A DNA stretch of 64,000 bases. It comes from Psychrilyobacter atlanticus DSM 19335. GTDB taxonomy: Bacteria > Fusobacteriota > Fusobacteriia > Fusobacteriales > Fusobacteriaceae. The DNA is taken from assembly GCF_000426625.1 (NCBI RefSeq), contig NZ_KE384547.1, positions 102,481 to 166,480 on the forward strand. Direction: 5' to 3'. The position numbers and the translations under genes are program-made. Positions within the stretch are counted from its first letter, which is position 1. Each line of letters starts with the position of its first letter. The notes beneath the pieces were generated by a model. The model had not been told where the DNA came from and did no database searches. It saw only the letters and a program-made list of their open reading frames with translations. This document shows, piece by piece, positions 21,960 to 30,771 of the stretch.

Positions 21960-22136
21960 CTTAAAATCATTCGACAGCTCCCCATTATCATCTGATAATG
22001 ACAGTACCACAGATATTATCCATAGTCCCAACTTAAGATTTCGACAAATCTTAAATTTCGGCAAAACTTCCTTTCTTTTGGTTTCAAAATCTATCCGACT
22101 CCTCCAAAATACTCCTAAGGTTTGCAACCTCTATCT
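21960..22136 (-). promoter_or_regulatory. Lysine riboswitch (L box)
   Basis: On the minus strand the order of conserved blocks matches the lysine aptamer: AGAGGTTGCAAACC, then AGGAGTA, GGAAG, TTGCCGAAAT, TTGGGACTATGG, and GGGGAGCTGTCG closing the core. These correspond to the usual AGAGGNGC, AGUA, GCCGAA, UGGGACU and GGAG elements around the five-helix junction. A strong promoter precedes it and a terminator follows, upstream of the NhaC-type transporter. A short open reading frame overlapping it is spurious. Confidence 0.9.
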
Positions 22137-22163
22137 TCATTCATATATTTTTATGTTGAGACT

Positions 22164-22192
22164 AGTATATCTATTTCAGTTATATTTGTCAA
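22164..22192 (-). promoter_or_regulatory. Promoter of the lysine riboswitch/transporter transcript
   Basis: On minus: TTGACA (22187-22192), 17-bp spacer, TATACT (22164-22169), about 30 bp before the aptamer. Near-consensus sigma-70 type. Confidence 0.88.
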
Positions 22193-22301
22193 ACATATTT
22201 TTTATAGTTTATATTTTTTTTGCTATTTTTTAATCTTGCAATCCTGACTAGGGTCAAGATTTTATATAGTCTTTACTCATTCACTATGAATGAATAAAAT
22301 A

Positions 22302-23606
22302 CTATTTTATTTTTACTGCAACTCTGTTTCCTAAGATTCCTCCACCTACTAAAGCAGCAAAGAAAACCCATCCAGATAGTGAGAAGTTTGCAATTGGAGT
22401 ATATAATGCTCCTACATTACAACCATTTGCAAGTCTAGTTCCAAATCCCATTAATATTCCACCCATAGCATATAGAGCCGCTTGTTTAAATGTGATTTTG
22501 ATCTCGCTTGTTGCTGTACTCTTAAATGTTCCAGCTAAAAGTAAACAAATTATTGTTCCTACCATAATTCCAATATTTTGAACATTGATTGGATGATCGA
22601 AAAATGGCATTGTATAGAATTTTACCGGGAAATTAGTAAAGTTAGATAATGATTCAGGTGATATTCCAAATACCATTAAGAATCTTCCGAACCACCATCC
22701 GTAAGGTGTAGAAGCTCCCCATCCAGCTTTAGTTACACCCATTAATAATGTGAATATAACAGCTATTACCGCTGCTCCTACTTTCATAGACCACGGTGTA
22801 ACAAATAATCTTGTGTATGTTTCTTCACTTAATAATTTGAACTCTTTATTACTATCTTTATCTTGTGTGGCGATCTTAACTTGCTCTAATTCACTAGGTA
22901 CCCCTGTAAAAGTTCCAGATACTCTTCTAGAAGATTCATATTTTTTAGACATATATACTACTATTCCACAAAGTAGTGAAGTTAATAGAACCGCTCCTAA
23001 ATACCCGTCTAATCCATCCCATTTAAATAAATCCGGGAAATAAACTCCATTATACAACTTTGCACCTGTTTCAGACGTAAACCATGATTTTCTGATCCAA
23101 TCTGTTGAAATTCCAGCCTCTTTTACCCAAGTTGCAGCTCTTTGGAAAGGGAATCCTAAGAAAACACCCATACCGAAGAAGATAAGAGTAATGAATCCTC
23201 TTGAAAATCCTGTAACAACGTCTGTTAAAACTCCTGATGCACAACAAACTGAGAATGTCATACCAAATCCAAACATGATTCCACCAAGGATTAACCCAGA
23301 GTTAACTTGGTTTACCCAAAGATCGTATGAACTGGCATCTGCATTATAAAGAAATGCTGCCGATAAAATAGATGTACCTAAGAACATATAAGCTAATATT
23401 CTCATTAATTTTGTTGAACCTGTATTGTAAGCTCTGTTTACAGATCCTGCAAACCCCATAAATCCTCTAGTTAATGCATATCCAAATCCAGCTCCCGCCA
23501 ATAATCTAAAAAATAACATTGAGCTTCCTAGCATTGTTTTACCTACAATTAACATTAGTATTAGTACTATTAATCCTGCCAAATTTTGACCCTTTTTCAT
23601 TTTCAA
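22302..23606 (-). CDS. YeeE/YedE family sulfur-compound transporter
   Basis: 434-aa inner-membrane protein with about ten hydrophobic segments. Two related halves carry the family's conserved cysteine motifs: MTFSVCCASGVLTDVVTGFSRGF in the first half and GFGTRLANGCNVGALYTPIA in the second. Characterised relatives (TsuA) import thiosulfate through a relay of cysteines; YedE relatives are linked to selenium. Here it is 112 bp downstream of the rhodanese-containing persulfide reductase on the same strand, which favours a role in taking up a sulfane-sulfur compound. Substrate is inferred. A weak hairpin (GGAAGG/CCTTCC near 23671-23687) lies between the two genes. Confidence 0.9.
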   Translation of the reverse strand: MKMKKGQNLAGLIVLILMLIVGKTMLGSSMLFFRLLAGAGFGYALTRGFMGFAGSVNRAYNTGSTKLMRILAYMFLGTSILSAAFLYNADASSYDLWVNQVNSGLILGGIMFGFGMTFSVCCASGVLTDVVTGFSRGFITLIFFGMGVFLGFPFQRAATWVKEAGISTDWIRKSWFTSETGAKLYNGVYFPDLFKWDGLDGYLGAVLLTSLLCGIVVYMSKKYESSRRVSGTFTGVPSELEQVKIATQDKDSNKEFKLLSEETYTRLFVTPWSMKVGAAVIAVIFTLLMGVTKAGWGASTPYGWWFGRFLMVFGISPESLSNFTNFPVKFYTMPFFDHPINVQNIGIMVGTIICLLLAGTFKSTATSEIKITFKQAALYAMGGILMGFGTRLANGCNVGALYTPIANFSLSGWVFFAALVGGGILGNRVAVKIK

Positions 23607-23718
23607 ACCTCCTAAAATAATAATTAAATTTTGTATTTTTTTTCACGTTATATATTATAAAATATAAGAGGAAGGTTTTCCTTCCCCCTATTTTATTTAT
23701 TCAAACCAATAATTTTTA

Positions 23719-25443
23719 TTATAACTTTGCTTTTTCTAAAGTTCCGCAACAATCAACACAGTCACCTATCATAATTTCTTCCCTTGCTTTATCGTTATAA
23801 CAAGATACCTCTTCATACATCTTTATGAATTCATAACTTCCTGCAACATTCTTAACATCATAACCATTTGCCTGAAGCATCAATGTCATGTTATAACTTC
23901 TTTCACCTGTTCTGCAGTGAACGTATACTGTCTTTGTTTTGTCCAGTTCATCTAATCTGTCTCTCATAACACTCATAGGAATATTTACAGTTCCCTTTAC
24001 GTGTCCTTCTTCATATTCACAAATTTCTCTAACGTCAATAACCTGCTCTCCAGCTTTTAATAAGTCATATACTTCCATAAACGTTACCTGCTTAAACGCA
24101 CCTTCATTTAAGTTTGAACCGATGTATCCAATCTTGTTTACTACATCTTTACCAGTTCCAAATGAAGGAGCATAAGTTAATTCTAAATCAAATAGATCTT
24201 CTACTGTCATACCAGCTTTTATTGCAGTTGCTATTACATCTGCTCTCTTATCGGGTGCTCCTGTTGCTGCGAACTGAGCTCCTAATACTTTTCCTGTTTT
24301 CTTTTCAAACAACAGTTTAGAGAATACTAAATGTGCCCCTGGCATTATTCCTACTATTCCTGGAGGTGCTGCATATACTACCTCATAGTCGATTCCTGAG
24401 TCTTTTAACATCTTTTCAGATAATCCTGTAGAAGCTATGTTCATATCAAATAACTTAACTACTCCTGACCCGATATAACCATTATTTTTTATTTCTCTAC
24501 CGTTTATTCTGTCAGCAATTAATCTTCCCTGCTTATTAGCAGGACCTGCCATTGCCAATGGACATAAGTTTCCAGTTAACTGGTTTCTAACTAATATTGC
24601 GTCTCCTGCTGCATAGACATCTTTTGCTGTTGTTTCATAGTTATCGTTAGTTACTATATATCCTCTATCAGTTAATTCTATTCCTGAATCTTTCAAGAAT
24701 CCAGTAGATGGTCTTACTCCTATAGCTAAGATTACTCCATCAGTTTCTATCTCTCTTCCAGATTTTAACAATACTTTTTTAGTGTCAAAACCTTCTACAA
24801 GATCTTCTAACACTACTTCGATTCCATGCTTTACCATTTCAGCTTGTCCAAAATAAGATATCTCTTTATCTACAAATGGAATTATTTGATCAGTTCCCTC
24901 TACTAAAGTAACTTCGATCCCTGTTTCTCTCAAGTTTTCAGCTGCTTCTAACCCTATGAATCCTCCACCTACTACAGTGATATGCTTGGGGTTTTTAGCT
25001 TTTACAAACTTCATTATCTTAGAAACGTCAGGTACTGTCTTTAATACAAAATTATCTATTTTATCTAATCCTTTGAACGGAGGTACGATGGCATCTGCTC
25101 CAGGAGATACTACTAGTGCATCATATTTTTCAGTGGTTATTTCTTTAGTTAAAGTATTTTCTACTTCAATTGTTTTAGCTTCTGTATTTACAGATATAAC
25201 ATTACTGTTTACCCTTGCATCTATCTTATATTGACCTTTAAATTTTTCTGGTGTCATTAAGATTAATGTTTCTTCCTGCTCAACTAAACCAGAGATATGA
25301 TATGGTAAACAACAGTTTGAGAACGATACTACCGGACCTCTTTCAAACATTATTATTTCTGCATTTTCATCTAATCTTCTTGATCTTGCTGCTGATGATG
25401 CTCCACCTGCTACTCCACCTACTACTAGTATTCTTTTGCTCAT
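23719..25443 (-). CDS. CoA-disulfide / persulfide reductase with C-terminal rhodanese domain
   Basis: 574 aa. N-terminal FAD-dependent disulfide oxidoreductase: RILVVGGVAGGASSAARSRR (FAD site), SFSNCCLPYHISG with the redox cysteine (C44 or C45), ITVVGGGFIGLEAAENL (NADH site), and DVYAAGDAI. The last ~100 residues form a rhodanese domain with active-site VHCRTGERS, then a cysteine-rich tail (CVDCCGT). This architecture is the CoADR-RHD/Npsr family, which reduces CoA- or glutathione-persulfides with NADH to release sulfide. The start at 25443 has AGGAGGAG 6 nt upstream; an upstream in-frame ATG (25479) would add 12 residues. Divergent from a rhodanese-CstR gene and followed by a YeeE/YedE gene, so probably persulfide-induced. 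Confidence 0.93.
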   Translation of the reverse strand: MSKRILVVGGVAGGASSAARSRRLDENAEIIMFERGPVVSFSNCCLPYHISGLVEQEETLILMTPEKFKGQYKIDARVNSNVISVNTEAKTIEVENTLTKEITTEKYDALVVSPGADAIVPPFKGLDKIDNFVLKTVPDVSKIMKFVKAKNPKHITVVGGGFIGLEAAENLRETGIEVTLVEGTDQIIPFVDKEISYFGQAEMVKHGIEVVLEDLVEGFDTKKVLLKSGREIETDGVILAIGVRPSTGFLKDSGIELTDRGYIVTNDNYETTAKDVYAAGDAILVRNQLTGNLCPLAMAGPANKQGRLIADRINGREIKNNGYIGSGVVKLFDMNIASTGLSEKMLKDSGIDYEVVYAAPPGIVGIMPGAHLVFSKLLFEKKTGKVLGAQFAATGAPDKRADVIATAIKAGMTVEDLFDLELTYAPSFGTGKDVVNKIGYIGSNLNEGAFKQVTFMEVYDLLKAGEQVIDVREICEYEEGHVKGTVNIPMSVMRDRLDELDKTKTVYVHCRTGERSYNMTLMLQANGYDVKNVAGSYEFIKMYEEVSCYNDKAREEIMIGDCVDCCGTLEKAKL

Positions 25444-25507
25444 TGTACTCCTCCTGCTTTTCATTGTATTATTTTTCACATCTATATTAACTTTTTCTAA
25501 TTTATTA

Positions 25508-25547
25508 TACCCTCTACCAGTATATCAAATTAGAAATAGAGAGTCAA
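25508..25547 (-). promoter_or_regulatory. Promoter and candidate operator of the persulfide reductase unit
   Basis: On minus: TTGACT (25542-25547), 17-bp spacer, TATACT (25519-25524). The -10 overlaps an imperfect palindrome with arms TATAC/GTATA (25508-25526) containing CCC and its partial mirror, reminiscent of CsoR/CstR-type operators. The promoter is clear; the operator is a guess. Confidence 0.7.
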
Positions 25548-25748
25548 GCGTATTTACTATGATTTATACATATGTATATTGAATTAGTTCATTTTTTCCT
25601 TTTTCAGTACTCAACTTTCTCCAAAACACTGATAAAAACAAAGGTTTTTAAATTTAGATTTTTTTATATTGGTTTACTATTTTGCAGAATAAAAGCGCCT
25701 TGTAGATTTTTTTAACAATCTTTAAAATTATTTTTAATTTTCATTAAA

Positions 25749-25777
25749 TTGACAGAAAGTAATCCTGAGGTTATAAT
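25749..25777 (+). promoter_or_regulatory. Promoter of the rhodanese-CstR gene
   Basis: TTGACA (25749-25754), 17-bp spacer, TATAAT (25772-25777): full consensus. The spacer contains the palindrome CCTGAGG with flanking TAA/TTA, placed where a repressor would block RNA polymerase, so autoregulation is plausible. Confidence 0.85.
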
Positions 25778-25816
25778 ATCTTTATTATTAAAATCTAATT
25801 TACGAGGTATTTATCT

Positions 25817-26431
25817 ATGAAAAACGAAACAATGACAACTATATACAACTCTATTACCCCTCAAGAAACAAAAAAACTGATAACAAAAGAAAGTGACCTT
25901 GTTATCATCGATGTGAGGACTGAAAAGGAATTTTTATACGAAGGAAGGTTAGATGGTGCTATCTTGATAGACTTTGAAAAACCACGTATCTTCAAAAGAG
26001 AAATTAAAAAACTAGACAGAAAAAAAACATATCTTATTTATTGTGCCGTTGGACATATAAGTAAAGAGGCATGTATCGAGATGACTGATTTAGGGTTTGA
26101 AAATATCTTTGAAATGAAAGGTGGATTAAAATCTTGGCAACAGGATCTTGATCTGATCTGTACCATCTCAAAATTAAATGACGAGGAGATAATAGAAGCC
26201 AGAAAAAGTATTATTACCAGATTAAATAAAATTGAAGGTCAGGTAAAAGGAATGAAAAAAATGCTCCTAAATGGAGAATATTGTGGCGATATATTAAATC
26301 AATCCCTGGCTGTAAAATCAGCTCTTAACAGTACTAACCAAGAGATTATGGAGATGTTTTCCAATGTCTGTATCACATCTGAAGAACATAAGAAGGATTT
26401 TTTCAAATATTTGAAAAAATTAATGGGATAA
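25817..26431 (+). CDS. Rhodanese-CstR fusion, predicted persulfide-sensing repressor
   Basis: 204 aa. Residues 10-112 are a rhodanese domain with the active-site loop CAVGHIS (C76). Residues 128-204 are a CsoR/CstR-type all-helical DNA-binding domain (ITRLNKIEGQVKGMKKML). C156 and C185 are 29 residues apart, as C31 and C60 are in CstR. The position four residues before the second cysteine, a copper-binding His in CsoR, is Phe181 here. This argues for persulfide rather than copper sensing. Divergently placed from the persulfide reductase and sulfur transporter genes, which it probably controls. The fused rhodanese could load persulfide directly onto the sensor cysteines. Confidence 0.9.
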   Translation: MKNETMTTIYNSITPQETKKLITKESDLVIIDVRTEKEFLYEGRLDGAILIDFEKPRIFKREIKKLDRKKTYLIYCAVGHISKEACIEMTDLGFENIFEMKGGLKSWQQDLDLICTISKLNDEEIIEARKSIITRLNKIEGQVKGMKKMLLNGEYCGDILNQSLAVKSALNSTNQEIMEMFSNVCITSEEHKKDFFKYLKKLMG

Positions 26432-26433
26432 AA

Positions 26434-26465
26434 AAATAGGAGCCCCTGAGAGCTCCTATTTTTAT
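26434..26465. terminator. Bidirectional terminator
   Basis: Stem AAATAGGAGC / GCTCCTATTT with an 8-nt loop, A and T runs at both sides, between convergent rhodanese-CstR (+) and Spy-like (-) genes. Confidence 0.85.
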
Positions 26466-26475
26466 TTATTTAATC

Positions 26476-26961
26476 TTAGTTATTTCTGTATCCATTTCCA
26501 CCATTCATGTGGTTGCCATTTCCCATATGCCCGTTCTTCATATGTTTCCCACCTGTAGATCCACAGTTACCTCTCATTCCCTTATGACCCATAGAGATTC
26601 CATATTTCCCCTCTATATCACTTCTAAATTTCATACCATCCAATCTTTGCTTAGCTTTCATATCCGATATTTGCTTGTTTACCCTTTCTACACTCTTCCA
26701 ATTCACCTTATCTTCTGCTAATAGTTTTTCTAATTCCAATTGTTTAGATCTTATATCCAAACCTTTTTTGTAGTTAGCTTCCCTTCTATCTTCCATCGTC
26801 TTAGTTAATTCTGTTTGTTGTTTTTCCGATAAGTTACTCATCATTTGAGTATGGTAAGTTCCTCTTTGTCCATTGTTATTAATATTTTTTACGTTATTAT
26901 TTCCAGCTCCGAAAGATAGTGCTGATACCATTAATAAACCTACTATTATTTTCTTTTTCAT
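26476..26961 (-). CDS. Spy/CpxP-like exported protein with Met/His/Asn-rich tail
   Basis: 161 aa with an N-terminal signal peptide (KKKIIVGLLMVSALSFGAG) and a mainly helical middle that contains a LTxxQ-like segment (LSEKQQTELTKTMEDRR), as in the Spy/CpxP/ZraP family of periplasmic chaperones and metal-stress proteins. The tail from about residue 120 is rich in Gly, Asn, His and Met, a composition suited to copper or nickel binding. I took the ATG at 26961, which has GGGAG 8 nt upstream; a GTG three codons earlier lies within that site. Upstream there are direct repeats suggesting control by a two-component regulator. Confidence 0.75.
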   Translation of the reverse strand: MKKKIIVGLLMVSALSFGAGNNNVKNINNNGQRGTYHTQMMSNLSEKQQTELTKTMEDRREANYKKGLDIRSKQLELEKLLAEDKVNWKSVERVNKQISDMKAKQRLDGMKFRSDIEGKYGISMGHKGMRGNCGSTGGKHMKNGHMGNGNHMNGGNGYRNN

Positions 26962-27024
26962 TTTAATCACTCCCTGATTTAATTTTTTTTACTTCTCTTT
27001 ATATAGATATAATAACCGACCTTT

Positions 27025-27041
27025 GTGAAGTTAATGTGAAG
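27025..27041 (-). promoter_or_regulatory. Direct repeat upstream of the Spy-like gene
   Basis: GTGAAG occurs at 27025-27030 and 27036-27041, an 11-bp period (on minus, CTTCAC twice). An 11-bp tandem repeat just upstream of a -10-like TATTATAT is the usual arrangement for OmpR/PhoB-type response regulators. No such regulator is in the window. Confidence 0.4.
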
Positions 27042-27054
27042 AATAAAAAAATTC

Positions 27055-27088
27055 TAAAAAAAAAAGTCCTCCTAAGAGAACTTTTTTT
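27055..27088 (-). terminator. Terminator of the GltD-HdrB fusion gene
   Basis: Hairpin with arms AAGTCCTC / GAGAACTT (one mismatch) and a T run on the minus strand, 6-10 bp after the stop codon at 27094. Confidence 0.75.
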
Positions 27089-27093
27089 AGTTT

Positions 27094-29673
27094 TTAATTT
27101 GTATATTTTTTCAATCTCTTCTTCGCATCTAATCTATTATGAAAACCATAGTTACCACTTCTTTTTTTTGCATCTCTCTTCATATAACAATCTCCATGAA
27201 TTAAATCCAATATATGAAGTGAATCCAGCCCGCCTAATTCCATAGATCCTCTGCATGAACCACAATAAGAAATAATATGATCTTGGGTAGCATCGTTAAC
27301 TCTTCTATCTACTATATCTTTATAGAGATTTTCATTTATACAACCTAACATTCCACCTACACCACAGCACCTTGTGTTTTCTTTGATGTTGTTCATCTCT
27401 TCATAATTATAGCCTAATTCCTCCAATATCCATCTAACACTTTCGTGATGTGATCCAATATTTCTTGTAGGACAGGCATCGTGAATATTAAATATTACAT
27501 CTGAAGGTTCCCCTACTTTCTTTTGCTCTTTTGGAACACCTATCTTTTCCTTCATAAGGTCCCAATAAGAAATAACTTCTTGAGTTGCACATTCATCATA
27601 AGTCATATAACAAGATGGGCATAATGTTACTATTATTTCTGCCCCTGTGCTGTCAATTTCGTTTTGTACACGAGAAAATCTCTCTTCAAATAGTTCTTCC
27701 TCTCCAATTATCAGAGTTGGTTTTGCACAACATTGAAGTACTGCTCCTACCTCTTCTCCCAATACTTCCTTCATATGTAGGAGTGTGTTTTCGATATGTT
27801 CTGGTAGTGACGCAGATACTGTACATCCAGGTACCAATACATATTTAGTTTTCTTTTCAGATTTAATTGTTACCGAATACTTTTTACTGCATTCCAACTC
27901 CTGTCCATCATCTAAAGCATCGTGTCCAGAAAGTGGTGAAAGACCATCATTAGTTTTTACATAACCTTTTCTCATATCCATAAAATTTTCCCTGATTTTA
28001 AAATCATTTGGACATTTTATAGTACATTGACTACACTCATTACATGAATAAGCTATATTCATATCCATGTTTTCATATCCTTTTTCCAGGTATTCTTCAA
28101 ATAGTTCTTTCGGGCACGATGTATATTCTCCCATCATCATACACTCCTTCATGCAAAGTTTACATTCACATTGAAGGCATCTGTTGGCTTCATTTTCTGC
28201 CTGCTCCTTTGTAAAAGAAAATTCTACCTCATCAAAAGATTTTATTCTTTCTAATGGGTTTAATTCATTTACAGATACTCTTTCTACTTTTTCAGCCAAA
28301 TCCCATCCTTCTGAAAGGTATTCAGTAGGTATATAAAGTTTTGTCTCACACGACATCTCTTCCTCTTTTATCCTTCCTTCAGATATAGACTGTTTTTTTA
28401 AAAATCTATCTACAGAAGTAGCTGCCCTTCTTCCCTCTGACATTGCTCCAATTACTACAAATGACGAAGCACAATCCCCTGCTGCAAAGACTTTTTCATC
28501 ACTTACTGATTGTAATGTAAATTCATCGGTTTCAAATGTTCCATTACCTTTTTTAGCTATTCTATCTTCTTTATCAAAAGATGAATCTACACCTTGTCCT
28601 ATAGCAAATATTACTGTATCTACATCTAATATTCTTTTATTTTCTTCATTAAATTTCGGATTAAATCTTTTATCTTCATCAAAAATAGATACACACTCTT
28701 TAACTTCAAGTCCGCTTACTCTTCCATCCTTATCTGCAATTATCTTATTAGTTCCTACAGCAAGATTTATCTTAACACCTTCTGTTAATGCACCTTTGAT
28801 TTCATGCGTAGATGAAGCCATGATTTCATAAGTAGATTCTAGACATACAGCATAAACTTCTTCTACTCCTTCAATTCTAAGAGACGCTCTGGCACAATCC
28901 ATGGCAACATCTCCGCCACCAATAACCGCTACTTTTTTTCCTGCACCCCTAACATCTTTTATTAAAGAAATCTCTTTTAAATACTCTGCTGCAGAATAAA
29001 TTCCTTCAGCATCATAATTTTCTAACCTTCTATCTACCCTTCCTACATGTTTTCCAACAGCTAAAATCACAGCATCATTTTCTTTCTTAAGAGTTTCAAA
29101 TTCTATATCCACTCCGATTTCTACCCCAAGTTTGATCTCTACTCCTAATTTTTCAAGTAAAGAATATTCTTCATCTATAATATGTCTGGGTAGTCTGTAT
29201 TCAGGAATCCCTACTCTCATCATTCCGCCAACTACATCCAGTTTTTCATAAATTGTTACACTATGACCTTTTCTAGCTAAGTCTGTAGCTGCCTGTGCTC
29301 CAGCTGGTCCCGATCCAATAACAGCAATTTTTTTTCCTGTTTCAGCTTTTTTTGAGATATCCCATTTTTCATGGTTATCGAAGTTGTCAGCTGCATATCT
29401 TTTAAGATTTGCAACAGATATAGGGTTATCTTCATCCCCTCTTCTACAGCCGCTTTCACATGGATGGGCACAAATTCTTCCTAATATTTTTGGTAAAAAA
29501 AGTTTTTCTCTAATTACAGATATAGCTTCTTCTCCATTTCCTTCTCCTATCAATCTTACGTATTTCTTTATATCGGTATGCATTGGACATGCTGACTGAC
29601 ATGCTGGTTTAGAGTCTCCCATACAATTTTCAACAATATTCTGCATATTATCAATTATATCTTTTTTTAACAT
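27094..29673 (-). CDS. GltD-like FAD oxidoreductase fused to ferredoxin and HdrB-like CCG domains
   Basis: 859 aa. Residues 1-100 form an N-terminal Fe-S domain (C17, C25, C29, C68, C72, C76) like that of glutamate synthase small subunit. FAD site GSGPAG at 120-125 and NAD(P) site VIGGGDVAMDC near 250. Then two cysteine sets like bacterial ferredoxins (CLQCECKLCMKEC; CNECSQCTIKCP), and two CCG domains (GCTVSAS…QCCAKPT…CPSC; HDACPTR…CCGVGG…CGSC) as in heterodisulfide reductase subunit B and GlpC/LldE. The layout suggests NAD(P)H-driven reduction of a disulfide, thiol or quinone-like acceptor by electron transfer through several clusters. Substrate unknown. It lies 42 bp after an EamA transporter gene, in one operon. 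Confidence 0.88.
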   Translation of the reverse strand: MLKKDIIDNMQNIVENCMGDSKPACQSACPMHTDIKKYVRLIGEGNGEEAISVIREKLFLPKILGRICAHPCESGCRRGDEDNPISVANLKRYAADNFDNHEKWDISKKAETGKKIAVIGSGPAGAQAATDLARKGHSVTIYEKLDVVGGMMRVGIPEYRLPRHIIDEEYSLLEKLGVEIKLGVEIGVDIEFETLKKENDAVILAVGKHVGRVDRRLENYDAEGIYSAAEYLKEISLIKDVRGAGKKVAVIGGGDVAMDCARASLRIEGVEEVYAVCLESTYEIMASSTHEIKGALTEGVKINLAVGTNKIIADKDGRVSGLEVKECVSIFDEDKRFNPKFNEENKRILDVDTVIFAIGQGVDSSFDKEDRIAKKGNGTFETDEFTLQSVSDEKVFAAGDCASSFVVIGAMSEGRRAATSVDRFLKKQSISEGRIKEEEMSCETKLYIPTEYLSEGWDLAEKVERVSVNELNPLERIKSFDEVEFSFTKEQAENEANRCLQCECKLCMKECMMMGEYTSCPKELFEEYLEKGYENMDMNIAYSCNECSQCTIKCPNDFKIRENFMDMRKGYVKTNDGLSPLSGHDALDDGQELECSKKYSVTIKSEKKTKYVLVPGCTVSASLPEHIENTLLHMKEVLGEEVGAVLQCCAKPTLIIGEEELFEERFSRVQNEIDSTGAEIIVTLCPSCYMTYDECATQEVISYWDLMKEKIGVPKEQKKVGEPSDVIFNIHDACPTRNIGSHHESVRWILEELGYNYEEMNNIKENTRCCGVGGMLGCINENLYKDIVDRRVNDATQDHIISYCGSCRGSMELGGLDSLHILDLIHGDCYMKRDAKKRSGNYGFHNRLDAKKRLKKYTN

Positions 29674-29715
29674 ATTTTTACTCCTTTTAAAATTATATCT
29701 AATTTTTATGATTTT

Positions 29716-30705
29716 TTAGTTATTTTCAATTTTAACTTCAAGATTCTTTTTCTTTTTAAAATCATTAGGGTTTATAGCAAAGATAAACACTCCTACAATT
29801 ATTATTGCTCCACATATTGCTAAATAAGGTGTTATTTCAGTTCCCAATATTAACCAGCTGAATATAATTGCCCAAAATGCTGCTGTACTGTTGAGAGCTG
29901 TTCCCATTGCAGCACCAATATAATCCACTGCCTTATACCATGAAAGGTATGTTGTAGCTCCTAAAATAGCTATTCCGGCAAAATATAATATATCTCTGCT
30001 CTGGGCAATTTTTGCAACGACGGGATATCCGCCGACTGCCGGCATAATTACTAAAGCATATACCGCAAAAGATGTAAGGTATCTAACCGTAAGAAACTGC
30101 TGAGGTGACGCCTTTATGTTATCTTCATCTTTTATTTTTTTCATAGCATAACCAATAATAACCCCTTCGAATGCCCATCCAAGAACAGCTATACAGGTAA
30201 ATGCCATCCCTTTATAAAAATTGGGATATAGTGAAAGATCTACTTTTGAATATCCGAGAGCCGCCGAACCTATTAAACTGATAGTTATTCCTATTACTGC
30301 CCTCATAGAAAGCTTTTCTTTTAGTATAAAGTAAGATAAGATAGCTCCAACACCTGGATAAATAACTGAGATACTAGACGCATAAGCCGGTGCAGCATAT
30401 TTAATCCCTATAACATAACCACTCATTCCTATAGGAGCACCAACTACTGCCGCCAAAAGAGATACCTTACCTTTTTTAGTTTTCAATAACTTAAAAACTC
30501 CCATAAGTTCTTTTCTGAAAAACATAACAACTGCTAACCAAAAAAAACAAAATCCATCATGCAAGAATGCCGATACCAATGCACTTGATTTAAACCCTTG
30601 CAATATTGGGTTTTGTCCAACCATCCCCATCAATACTGTATCCAATCCCCACGCAAACCCTACTAAGATCCCAAAAAACAATCCTTTTTTTACATTATTA
30701 TTCAT
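29716..30705 (-). CDS. EamA-family (DMT) metabolite transporter
   Basis: 329 aa with about ten hydrophobic segments and two related halves, as usual for the drug/metabolite transporter superfamily. AYASSISVIYPGVGAILSYFILKEKLS in the first half and GTALNSTAAFWAIIFSWLILGTE in the second are the typical EamA signatures. Members export or import small metabolites such as amino acids; the substrate cannot be read from sequence. It is the first gene of an operon with the GltD-HdrB fusion oxidoreductase, so the two may act on the same compound. A strong promoter with a 33-bp inverted repeat lies upstream. Confidence 0.88.
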   Translation of the reverse strand: MNNNVKKGLFFGILVGFAWGLDTVLMGMVGQNPILQGFKSSALVSAFLHDGFCFFWLAVVMFFRKELMGVFKLLKTKKGKVSLLAAVVGAPIGMSGYVIGIKYAAPAYASSISVIYPGVGAILSYFILKEKLSMRAVIGITISLIGSAALGYSKVDLSLYPNFYKGMAFTCIAVLGWAFEGVIIGYAMKKIKDEDNIKASPQQFLTVRYLTSFAVYALVIMPAVGGYPVVAKIAQSRDILYFAGIAILGATTYLSWYKAVDYIGAAMGTALNSTAAFWAIIFSWLILGTEITPYLAICGAIIIVGVFIFAINPNDFKKKKNLEVKIENN

Positions 30706-30742
30706 CTTTACTCTCCTCTATAGTTATTTAATTCTCAAGAGC

Positions 30743-30771
30743 ATTATATGTAAGTTTTGTTTTTTTGTCAA
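30743..30771 (-). promoter_or_regulatory. Promoter of the EamA-oxidoreductase operon
   Basis: On minus: TTGACA (30766-30771), 17-bp spacer, TATAAT (30743-30748). Full consensus, and wholly overlapped by the inverted repeat at 30750-30782, so likely repressed. Confidence 0.88.

Noticed and set aside
21939..22127. 62-codon minus-strand frame
   Set aside because: It lies exactly in the lysine riboswitch aptamer, which explains the conservation.
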